Shown here one piece after another: positions 1 through 5,202 of a stretch of 5,202 nt of DNA. Source of the DNA: Betaproteobacteria bacterium. GTDB taxonomy: Bacteria > Pseudomonadota > Gammaproteobacteria > Burkholderiales > CANMPU01. The stretch lies in NCBI GenBank assembly GCA_947499755.1, contig CANMPU010000098.1:1-5202 (forward strand). The letters run 5' to 3'. The notes under the pieces were generated by a model that worked only from the letters and a program-made list of their open reading frames with translations, was not told the origin of the DNA and made no database searches. Position 1 is the stretch's first letter. Each line of letters begins with the position of its first letter. The position numbers and the translations under genes were made by a program.

Positions 1-435
1 TTCCTTAATTGCTTTCGGTTGGCCAGGTAGATTTAAGATGAGGCATTGCTTGCGAATAACACCCACTTGTCTGGATAATATTGCCGTGGGAACGTACTTC
101 AAGCTTACGGCGCGCATTTGCTCACCAAATCCAGGTAACTCTCTGTCGGCGATTGCAATGGTTGCCTCCGGTGTGACGTCACGTGGCGCGGGGCCAGTCC
201 CGCCAGTGGTGATGACAAGATGGCATTTCTCGTGATCGACGAGATTGGTCAGTGTGCTTTCAATGACAGGACGCTCGTCTGGAATAAGTCGCGTTATAGT
301 GCGCCACGGGCTAAGAAGTGCTTGATTGAACCAATTTTCGAGCGCGGGTATTCCCTCGTCCTGATAGACGCCTTTAGAAGCGCGATCGCTTATAGACACT
401 AAGCCGATTAAGAAAATTTCCGAAACTGTATGCAT
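1..435 (-). CDS. mog: Molybdopterin adenylyltransferase Mog (3' end cut by window edge)
   Basis: Mog activates molybdopterin by adenylation (MPT + ATP to MPT-AMP) ahead of molybdate insertion by MoeA, in the cytoplasm. The 145 residues present follow the E. coli family closely, as recalled: VSISDRAS at about 13-20, the nucleotide/MPT-binding loop TTGGTGPAPRDVTPEA at about 76-91, PGFGEQMR at 101-108, SRQVGVIR at 121-128 and NLPGQPKAIKE at 135-145. E. coli Mog is about 195 aa, so roughly 50 C-terminal residues lie beyond the left edge. The ATG at 435 puts the start in line with the family N-terminus. Its leader is very T/A-rich (TTTATTTTTTTAAGC just before ATG) and shows no clear Shine-Dalgarno sequence, so initiation may be weak or coupled. 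It lies 43 bp downstream of yjgA on the same strand, so the two probably share a transcript. MoaB is the close alternative, but the motif set and length of match favour Mog. Confidence 0.95.
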   Translation of the reverse strand, partial: MHTVSEIFLIGLVSISDRASKGVYQDEGIPALENWFNQALLSPWRTITRLIPDERPVIESTLTNLVDHEKCHLVITTGGTGPAPRDVTPEATIAIADRELPGFGEQMRAVSLKYVPTAILSRQVGVIRKQCLILNLPGQPKAIKE

Positions 436-478
436 GCTTAAAAAAATAAACTGTGAGTGAGAAGGATGATAGATCGTT

Positions 479-973
479 TTAGCCTATCTTGGCATCCAAT
501 GGAATGGACGCGTCAATTTCTTTAAACAAACTGCGAAAATGTTTAGATGGTTTATCCGCAAGTTGCTCGGTATGGATATTACGTATAAGCGTTCTTAAAC
601 GTTGTGCATCGGCCGCGGGGTACAAATTCAAGAATTCAGCTAGCGATGTCTCTTCATCAAGTAAGCGAACACGCCAACGCTCAATGAAGTGAAGGCGCGC
701 AGTGTGGCGGATAGACTTCCCATCCCAAGTTTCCAGCTGATCGATGATGGGTGCCGGGTCGATGTCACGCATGAGCCGCCCGATATATTGTAATTGGCGT
801 TTTATTGCACCAAATTTTGTTAGCTCTTTGGCTTCACTTACTGCATCAAATAATATCTCCGGCAATTTGAGTTGCTGCAGTTTCTCCGAAGAAAGCGTAA
901 CTAATTTTGCTCCCACGTCTTGTAGAGCAAGCATTTCCTTTTTACGCTGCGTTTTACTGACTGCATCATCCAT
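479..973 (-). CDS. yjgA: Ribosome-associated protein YjgA/DarP (DUF615 family)
   Basis: This 164-aa protein belongs to the YjgA/DarP (DUF615) family, which binds late 50S precursors and helps ribosome assembly. Family hallmarks are visible in order: a basic, helical N-terminal third; IKRQLQYIGRLMR at 57-69; a helix around FIERWRVRLL at 96-105; the signature FLNLYPAADAQRLRTLIRN at 114-132 (compare LNLWPDADRQQLRTLIRN in E. coli); and KPSKHFRSLFKEI at 141-153. It is highly charged with no signal peptide or membrane segment, as expected for a cytoplasmic RNA-binding factor. E. coli YjgA is about 183 aa; the shorter length here reflects lack of the acidic N-terminal extension. The ATG at 973 is chosen because it is the first in frame and has a GAGAG about 12 nt upstream, a poor spacing. 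The head-to-head placement with pmbA is a conserved gammaproteobacterial arrangement and supports the call. Confidence 0.95.
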   Translation of the reverse strand: MDDAVSKTQRKKEMLALQDVGAKLVTLSSEKLQQLKLPEILFDAVSEAKELTKFGAIKRQLQYIGRLMRDIDPAPIIDQLETWDGKSIRHTARLHFIERWRVRLLDEETSLAEFLNLYPAADAQRLRTLIRNIHTEQLADKPSKHFRSLFKEIDASIPLDAKIG

Positions 974-981
974 GGTTAGAT

Positions 982-1009
982 TTGGCTCTCATCACTAAGC
1001 TGCTATGAT
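982..1009 (+). promoter_or_regulatory. Putative sigma70 promoter for pmbA
   Basis: A -35-like TTGGCT (982-987, four of six consensus matches) stands 16 bp before an extended -10, TGC-TATGAT (1001-1009, five of six plus the TG). A start of transcription near 1016 would give a leader of about 40 nt before the GTG of pmbA. This is a consensus reading by eye and has no experimental support. Confidence 0.5.
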
Positions 1010-1034
1010 AGCGTTTTTAGGCAAAAACTTGCAG
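1005..1034 (-). promoter_or_regulatory. Putative -10 element for yjgA-mog
   Basis: On the minus strand TATCAT (1010 down to 1005) matches five of six -10 bases and overlaps the pmbA -10. The best -35 at 18-bp spacing is CTGCAA (1034-1029), only three of six matches, so this direction looks weaker. Transcription would start near 998, giving a leader of roughly 25 nt for yjgA. Confidence 0.35.
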
Positions 1035-1043
1035 AGAATTACT

Positions 1044-1049
1044 GAGGAG
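1044..1049 (+). promoter_or_regulatory. Ribosome binding site of pmbA (fixes GTG start)
   Basis: GAGGAG sits 5 nt before the GTG at 1055. There is no in-frame ATG nearby upstream, and the resulting N-terminus has the family-expected length, so this site decides the GTG start. Confidence 0.8.
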
Positions 1050-1054
1050 CGAGC

Positions 1055-2395
1055 GTGCGCAATTCAAAATTTAGTTACACAACGGAAAGTTTACAGAAAA
1101 CGGTCGAGAAAATCCTTGCGCTAGCGAAAGAGGGGCATGCCACCAGTTGTGATGCCGAAGCAAGCGAGGGATTTGGGCAAAACGTTACAGTGCGTAATGG
1201 TGCGGTTGAGACCATAGAGCACAATCGTGATAAAGGGATAGGTGTCACCGTGTATGTGGGAGACAAAAAGGGTCATGCGAGTACATCAGATTTTTCCGAT
1301 AACGCAGTACGAGACACCGTCGCCGCAGCACTCTCGATCGCGAAGCTTACGGCATCCGACGACTGTTCTGGGCTTGCAGAAAAAGAACTTCTAGCAAAAG
1401 ACGTGCACGACTTAGACCTTTATTACCCATGGGAAATTAGCGTAGAAGAAGCCATTGAGCTTGCAAAAGAGTGTGAGGCCGCTGCGTTTGCAACGGATCC
1501 GCGTATCAGCAATTCAGAAGGTGCGAGCGTCGCGGTACATGAGAGCCAATTTGTTTATGGAAACAGCCTAGGATTTATCGGAGGTTATCCATTGTCGCGT
1601 CATGCCGTCAGCTGCGCGGTAATTGCGGGGAAAGGCGAAAATATGCAGCGCGATGATTGGTGGAGCGATGTAAGAGATTCCGCCGACATCGGTTCTATAG
1701 CGCTTATAGGTAGAACTGCAGGCGAACGATGTGTGCGCCGCCTTGATGCGCGCAAAATCGAAACGGTACAAGTTCCAGTGTTGTATGAAGCACCGGTAGC
1801 TGCCAGTCTGCTGAGCCACTTTGTTGCCGCGGCGAGCGGTGGTTCTTTGTATAGGAAATCATCTTTTTTGCTCGACGCTTTAGGCACGAAAATATTTTCA
1901 TCACTGGTGACAATCAAAGAATTTCCACATTTACCCAAGGGTCTCGCAAGCTGTGCTTTCGATGATGAAGGTGTGGCGACCCATGATCGAACGATTGTCA
2001 ATGCAGGTGTGCTGCAAGGCTATTTTTTAAGTAGCTACTCTGCACGAAAATTAGGGATGAAAACAACCGGGAACGCTGGCGGCAATCACAATTTGATTAT
2101 AGAAACCAGCGGCGAAAGTTATAGTGAACTCCTAAGGCAAATGGATAGAGGCTTCGTTGTGACAGAATTGTTGGGAAGCGGGACCAATATGGTTACCGGT
2201 GATTATTCTAGAGGCGCCATGGGGTTTTGGGTGGAGCGCGGCGAAATACAATATCCCGTACACGAAGTTACCGTAGCCGGTAATCTCAGGGAGATGTTTC
2301 AAGGAATAGTTGGGATTGGAAATGATGTGCTCGTACGCGGCTCGAAGCAATGCGGATCTATCTTAATAAACAGAATGACGGTCGCAGGCGATTGA
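1055..2395 (+). CDS. pmbA: Metalloprotease-associated protein PmbA/TldE
   Basis: This 446-aa protein (E. coli PmbA is 450 aa) is the non-catalytic partner of the TldD/TldE protease, which trims unfolded or small peptides, matures microcin B17 and helps turn over the CcdA antitoxin in E. coli. Visible family blocks are RNGAVETIEHNRD at 47-59 with GIGVTVY at 61-67, AGGSLYRKSSFLLDALG from about 261, SSYSARKLGMKTTGNAGG in the C-terminal half, TGDYSRGAMGFWVERGEIQYP from 381, and AGNLREMF followed by IVGIGNDV near the end. The zinc-binding HExxxH of TldD is absent, which separates PmbA from TldD; tldD itself is not in the window. It is cytoplasmic, with no signal peptide. Translation starts at a GTG behind a GAGGAG site. 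It is divergent from yjgA and lies 21 bp ahead of the LplT-PlsC gene, with which it probably shares a transcript. Confidence 0.96.
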   Translation: MRNSKFSYTTESLQKTVEKILALAKEGHATSCDAEASEGFGQNVTVRNGAVETIEHNRDKGIGVTVYVGDKKGHASTSDFSDNAVRDTVAAALSIAKLTASDDCSGLAEKELLAKDVHDLDLYYPWEISVEEAIELAKECEAAAFATDPRISNSEGASVAVHESQFVYGNSLGFIGGYPLSRHAVSCAVIAGKGENMQRDDWWSDVRDSADIGSIALIGRTAGERCVRRLDARKIETVQVPVLYEAPVAASLLSHFVAAASGGSLYRKSSFLLDALGTKIFSSLVTIKEFPHLPKGLASCAFDDEGVATHDRTIVNAGVLQGYFLSSYSARKLGMKTTGNAGGNHNLIIETSGESYSELLRQMDRGFVVTELLGSGTNMVTGDYSRGAMGFWVERGEIQYPVHEVTVAGNLREMFQGIVGIGNDVLVRGSKQCGSILINRMTVAGD

Positions 2396-2407
2396 TGATT
2401 TACCACC

Positions 2408-2411
2408 GGAG
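2408..2411 (+). promoter_or_regulatory. Ribosome binding site pointing to a CTG start of the lplT-plsC fusion
   Basis: GGAG lies 5 nt before CTG at 2417, and the codons that follow give (M)SKNQFALLSERRF, a natural N-terminus for this family. No ATG, GTG or TTG exists in this frame between the in-frame TGA at 2396 and the conserved sequence, so CTG is the only reasonable start unless the base is an error or mutation. Confidence 0.55.
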
Positions 2412-2416
2412 CCAAC

Positions 2417-4296
2417 CTGAGTAAAAATCAATTTGCTCTGTTATCGGAAAGGCGCTTCGGCCCTTTCTTTCTGACACAATTTCTTGGCGCGTTTAACGAT
2501 AATGTTTACAAAAATGCGCTCGTCATCTGTTGGCCTACGAGGCGGCCTCATTTGGCATCGCTGACGCTAGTTCTTTAGTCAATCTCTGCGCCGATCTTTT
2601 TATCTTGCCGTTTTTCTTTTTTTCAGCGACGGCGGGTCAGCTCGCGGATAAATACGAAAAATCGCGATTGATCCGCTATATAAAACTGTTTGAAGTCGTG
2701 ATTATGCTCGTCGGGGCTGCCGGTTTTTATTACCATAATTTAACTTTTTTGCTAGCGGCACTATTTTTGATGGGGGCGCATTCGACGCTCTTTGGCCCGG
2801 TGAAATACGCAATCCTTCCGCAACATCTACGGTCCGAAGAAATCGTTGGTGGAAATGGTCTGGTCGAAACGGGAACGTCTATCGCGATACTCGTTGGAAC
2901 AATATTGGGTGGCGTACTTATGGGCTGGCAACACGTGGGGCACGAAGTTGTTGCCGCTACCGTTATCGTGATCGCTTGTCTTGGGCTGATTGCAAGCTTT
3001 AGCATTCCTAATTCGCCAGCAGCAGAGCCCACATTAAAAGTAAATTGGAATGTATTTACTGAAACGTGGAGAAATTTTCAATTCGCCAGAAGCAATCGAA
3101 CGGTATTTTTATCGATTCTCGGTATTTCATGGTTTTGGTTTTATGGTGCAACCTTTTTATCGCAATTACCAAGCCTCACCAAGCAAGTTATCGGCGGCAA
3201 TGAGCACGTCGTTACATTGTTGTTAGCGGTGTTTTCTATCGGCATTGGGCTAGGTTCGTTGTTATGTGAACGACTTTCTGGAAGGAAAGTGGAACTCGGG
3301 CTCGTGCCCTTTGGGTCAATCGGGCTAAGTGTTTTCGGAATCGATTTCTATTTTGCGTTGAGTGCGTGGCATGCGGAGCATTTAGTTGGCGTGAGTGCAA
3401 TGGTGCAACAAACAGGTGGGTGGCCGATATTAATTGATTTGCTATTGATCGGGCTGTTCGGCGGATTTTATATTGTCCCCTTGTATGCCTTAGTGCAAAT
3501 ACGCAGCGAGATCGAACACCGCTCGCGCATCATTGCGGGCAATAATATCCTCAACGCATTGTTCATGGTATTCGCCGCTGCGCTTGCGATCGGTCTGTTA
3601 AAACTAGGTTTAACCATCCCGCAATTATTATTGGTGACGGTGATACTTAATATCTTTGTCGCTGCGTATATCTACACCTTATTACCAGAATTCTTAATGC
3701 GCTTTATTGTTTGGCTACTGGTCCATTCGATCTACCGACTAAACAAAAGAGACTTAGATCGTATTCCGGAGAAAGGGCCTGCGTTATTGGTTTGCAATCA
3801 CGTTAGTTTTGTCGACGCGTTGGTTATTGCTGCTGCGTGTCGCCGTCCTATACGCTTTGTAATGGATCATCGCATTTTCAAAATTCCGATCCTAAATTTT
3901 GTATTTCGTACCAGTCGTTGCATACCCATCGCGCCCGCCAAAGAGGACCCGGCGTTGTTGGAACGCGCGTATGACGAGGTTGCGGCAGCACTGGAAGCAG
4001 GCAATTTAGTTGGCATATTCCCGGAGGGGAAGATTACAGACACTAGTGATTTAAACCCGTTTAGATCGGGCGTAAAGCGTATTATCGACCGCACACCGGT
4101 GCCTATTATACCGCTGGCGTTGCGCGGGTTGTGGGGAAGCTTCTTCAGCAGGCGCGGGGGTAAGGTGATGAGCCGGTTACCAACAAAGATATTCTATAAA
4201 ATTGAACTTGCGGCCGCGCCTGCTATATTGCCAACCAATGTTAACCCTGACGAATTGCAGCACGTAGTCGCAATTCTGCGCGGCGACTGGAAATAG
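2417..4296 (+). CDS. LplT-like MFS transporter fused to PlsC acyltransferase, frameshifted
   Basis: The restored protein would be about 626 aa. The N-terminal part (to about residue 435) is an MFS domain like LplT, which moves lysophospholipid across the inner membrane: QFLGAFNDNVYKNAL at about 21-35 in the first helix, FGPVKYAILPQHL, GNGLVETGTSIAILVG, and about 12 hydrophobic helices. The C-terminal part is a PlsC/LPLAT domain: catalytic HX4D in NHVSFVDA (H462, D467), FPEG at 535-538, PFRSGV, and VPIIPLAL. Together they would import and re-acylate lysophospholipid; the acyl-ACP synthetase domain found in Aas and in the three-domain fusions is absent. As printed the gene is broken: codons from CTG 2417 run in one frame to ATC at 2525-2527, then continue one frame back from 2530; the first frame stops at 2576-2578. 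One lost base, e.g. ATC-CTG-TTG read as ATCTGTTG, explains it. The intact part, 588 codons from TTG 2530, lacks most of helix 1 and has no ribosome binding site. Sequencing error or recent mutation cannot be told apart here. Confidence 0.88.
2447..2467 (+). other. UUCG-capped hairpin early in the lplT-plsC reading frame
   Basis: GAAAGG (2447-2452) pairs with CCTTTC (2462-2467), and inside it GC-TTCG-GC (2454-2461) forms a UUCG tetraloop with one bulged C at 2453. It is followed by TTTCTGA, a poor U-tract. The shape resembles an intrinsic terminator placed about 50 nt after the pmbA stop. However, the same bases encode the conserved stretch ERRFGPFF, so the structure may be a coding by-product. 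Confidence 0.35.
2525..2532 (+). other. Single-base frameshift site in the lplT-plsC fusion
   Basis: Reading ATC at 2525-2527 and then stepping back one base gives CTG-TTG-GCC-TAC, restoring the family-like NALVILLAYEAASFG across the join. The local bases are not an X-XXY-YYZ slippery heptamer, and no stimulating structure is evident just downstream. A lost C from a CC pair fits better than programmed frameshifting. Confidence 0.8.
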
Positions 4297-4305
4297 TTTA
4301 TTGGG

Positions 4306-4482
4306 TTAGCAACAGCGCTTTACGCCGTGCCACTTACGTTCTTGCGCGCCCTTAAAAAACTCTTTCCGGTTTAGGCATGGTTGGCCTGGGTGAGATTGTT
4401 GGGCGTGCGCGAGATAACGTTCGTATGCATCATCGCCACTCAGTTGCCTTAGAAGCTGCCAAACAAGTGCTAATTTATTCAT
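4306..4482 (-). CDS. ybdD: YbdD/YjiX-family small protein (DUF466), partner of CstA permease
   Basis: This 58-aa ORF starts at ATG 4482 and ends with TAA at 4306-4308. Small DUF466 proteins (YbdD, YjiX) are encoded directly after cstA/btsT-type permeases in many proteobacteria and are thought to be accessory to pyruvate uptake. The family pattern is recognisable: AYERYLAHAQQSHPGQP at about 19-35 (compare DYDNYVEHMRVNHPDQ), KEFFKGAQERK at 40-50 (compare EEFFRERQDARY) and a terminal Cys-Cys. It is soluble, basic and has no signal peptide. It begins 9 nt after the cstA stop and has a strong AGGGGG site that overlaps that stop codon, so the two are surely co-transcribed and probably translationally coupled. 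It departs from the family in the usual GVPDYD segment, where it has SGDDAYE. It ends 9 bp from the converging lplT-plsC stop. The symbol is by family; yjiX would be equally defensible. Confidence 0.88.
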   Translation of the reverse strand: MNKLALVWQLLRQLSGDDAYERYLAHAQQSHPGQPCLNRKEFFKGAQERKWHGVKRCC

Positions 4483-4487
4483 TTCAT

Positions 4488-4493
4488 CCCCCT
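4488..4493 (-). promoter_or_regulatory. Ribosome binding site of ybdD overlapping the cstA stop
   Basis: On the minus strand AGGGGG precedes the ATG at 4482 by 5 nt. Its first two bases belong to the TAG stop of cstA, so ribosomes ending cstA sit on the ybdD initiation site. An earlier ATG at 4487 is out of use because it is followed after one codon by TGA. Confidence 0.75.
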
Positions 4494-5202
4494 AGTCTCG
4501 CGCCCATTCTGGCGCGAGTTGACTTGCGACGTACGGCGATTCTGCTAATGGTAATGTCGGCCGACCTTGCAAATAGCGTGCGCAAATTCTGAGCATATCT
4601 AAAATGATAATCCAAAACATCACCACAAAAAATATCATCAGCCAGGCGTCGAGCTGCTGATTAACGATCAATTGCGGGGCGACTGCGGCTTTTTCTGGCG
4701 AGAGTGTACCGGCAGCTAATTTCGCCGATAGGTCGTTTGCAGCGGCGATAAAACCAATACGAATATCGTCGCTCATAATTTTTTGCCAAGCGGCAGTTGT
4801 AGTGATGATTGCCAGCCACATTAGCGGCGCCCCGGTAATCCAGGCATATTTTAATTTTCCAGACTTTACGAGAATCGCGGTGGCAACACAGAGTGCGATA
4901 CCAGCGAGCAATTGATTGGCGATGCCAAATAGAGGCCACAAGATGTTAATTCCGCCATTAGGATCAATAACACCAATGTATAAAAAATAACCCCAACCAA
5001 ATACCACCAGCGCGCTGGCCAATAACACAGAAGGATACCAAGATGTTCGACCCAGAGGCTTCCATAAATTGCCGAATAAATCTTGAAGCATAAAGCGGCC
5101 AACGCGTGTGCCCGCGTCCAAGGTGGTCAGAATAAATAATGCCTCGAACATAATGGCGAAGTGATACCACATCGCGGTTAAAGTTCCACCAAAGACGGAG
5201 CC
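4492..5202 (-). CDS. cstA: CstA-family carbon starvation protein / pyruvate permease (5' end cut by window edge)
   Basis: This is the C-terminal 236 residues of a CstA/BtsT-type inner-membrane permease, a family linked to peptide use under carbon starvation and shown to import pyruvate. The frame is open to the right edge, so ATG 5172 is an internal Met. Landmarks in fragment numbering: [12 protein letters not shown] followed by the highly conserved LDAGTR at 28-33 and RFMLQDLFG at 36-44; a membrane helix at about 57-78; [13 protein letters not shown] at 89-101 leading into a second helix; a third at about 119-140; a loop rich in Ala and charged residues; and a last helix around [18 protein letters not shown]. 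Full CstA is about 690-700 aa, so about two thirds, including the start and promoter, lies outside. CstA versus BtsT cannot be settled from this end alone. It is followed by ybdD after 9 nt. Confidence 0.93.
   Translation of the reverse strand, partial: GSVFGGTLTAMWYHFAIMFEALFILTTLDAGTRVGRFMLQDLFGNLWKPLGRTSWYPSVLLASALVVFGWGYFLYIGVIDPNGGINILWPLFGIANQLLAGIALCVATAILVKSGKLKYAWITGAPLMWLAIITTTAAWQKIMSDDIRIGFIAAANDLSAKLAAGTLSPEKAAVAPQLIVNQQLDAWLMIFFVVMFWIIILDMLRICARYLQGRPTLPLAESPYVASQLAPEWARD
4497..4518 (-). repeat. Perfect GC-rich hairpin at the cstA-ybdD junction
   Basis: CTCGCGCC (4497-4504) and GGCGCGAG (4511-4518) are perfect 8-bp inverted arms around a 6-nt loop. On the minus-strand mRNA the hairpin covers the last codons of cstA (LAPEWARD) and ends 3 nt before the AGGGGG of ybdD. 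No U-tract follows on the mRNA (ACTAGGGGG), so it is not an intrinsic terminator in that direction. It may set mRNA processing, stability or the ybdD translation rate. Confidence 0.6.

Larger units (their letters stand above)
974..1054. promoter_or_regulatory. Divergent yjgA/pmbA intergenic promoter region
   Basis: This 81-bp spacer separates the starts of yjgA (leftward) and pmbA (rightward), so it must hold the promoters for both unless they are read from afar. Its centre has the perfect odd palindrome GCTATGATAGC at 1002-1012, which reads TATGAT on the plus strand and TATCAT on the minus strand, each one mismatch from TATAAT. Next to it is the inverted repeat GTTTTT-AGGC-AAAAAC at 1013-1028, a 6-bp AT-rich arm pair that could be an operator half-site pair or just curved DNA. 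No regulator site is recognised. Confidence 0.6.

Noticed and set aside
38..402. Two plus-strand ORFs of 60-65 codons
   Set aside because: They lie antisense to the well-conserved mog reading frame and have low-complexity, unrecognisable products; shadows of mog.
433..438. Short palindrome GCATGC over the mog start
   Set aside because: Six bases is expected by chance, and no second site or known operator accompanies it.
460..527. Plus-strand mini-ORF starting ATGATAGATCG after GAGAAGG
   Set aside because: The purine run abuts the ATG with no spacing, the product is 19 residues, and it runs antisense over the end of yjgA; likely chance.
1013..1028. Inverted repeat GTTTTT-AGGC-AAAAAC as a terminator
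   Set aside because: The arms are almost purely A/T, giving a weak stem, and it lies between two gene starts where a terminator has no evident job; kept only as a possible modulator of the promoter region.
2395..2424. Nine-codon ORF with ATG overlapping the pmbA stop (TGATG)
   Set aside because: It looks like translational coupling but stops after nine codons, right where the next gene's CTG start begins, in a different frame. It could only serve that gene if a second indel existed, for which there is no direct evidence.
2520..2535. Programmed -1 ribosomal frameshifting at the break
   Set aside because: The bases GTCATCTGTTGG do not form an X-XXY-YYZ slippery heptamer, and no conspicuous downstream stem or pseudoknot was found by eye. 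An indel is simpler.
4377..4592. Plus-strand 71-codon ORF after the lplT-plsC gene
   Set aside because: It overlaps ybdD and the end of cstA in antisense, and its product has no recognisable pattern, whereas the minus-strand ybdD has a strong ribosome binding site and family motifs.

Overview
The window looks like an ordinary chromosomal stretch of a gammaproteobacterium with moderate GC. The divergent yjgA/pmbA arrangement, a Mog protein very close to the enterobacterial type, and a CstA-YbdD pair all point that way. Order and genus cannot be fixed from the sequence alone. No mobile element, CRISPR array, tRNA or rRNA was found.

Layout. On the minus strand, positions 1-435 hold the first 145 residues of mog (molybdopterin adenylyltransferase), cut by the left edge. 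Upstream of it at 479-973 is yjgA/darP, a 50S-assembly factor, probably in the same transcript. An 81-bp divergent spacer (974-1054) carries a symmetric -10-like element, then pmbA (tldE) runs on the plus strand from a GTG start at 1055 to 2395. It is followed at about 2417-4296 by a two-domain membrane protein: an LplT-like MFS lysophospholipid transporter fused to a PlsC-type acyltransferase. As printed, this gene is broken by a one-base frameshift near 2527, and its best start is a CTG. Tail to tail with it, only 9 bp away, are two minus-strand genes: a small YbdD/YjiX-family gene (4306-4482, 58 aa, easily missed) and, upstream of it, the C-terminal part of a CstA-family pyruvate/peptide permease (4492-5202, cut by the right edge).

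How they work together. There are three separate housekeeping themes: cofactor synthesis and ribosome assembly on the left, peptide/protein processing plus phospholipid repair in the middle, and carbon-starvation uptake (permease plus its small partner) on the right. I see no undescribed multi-gene system. The points that merit a second look are the frameshift with its non-ATG start in the LplT-PlsC gene, a strong hairpin at the cstA/ybdD junction, a UUCG-capped hairpin just after the pmbA-lplT/plsC junction, the symmetric promoter element, and the divergent YbdD protein.
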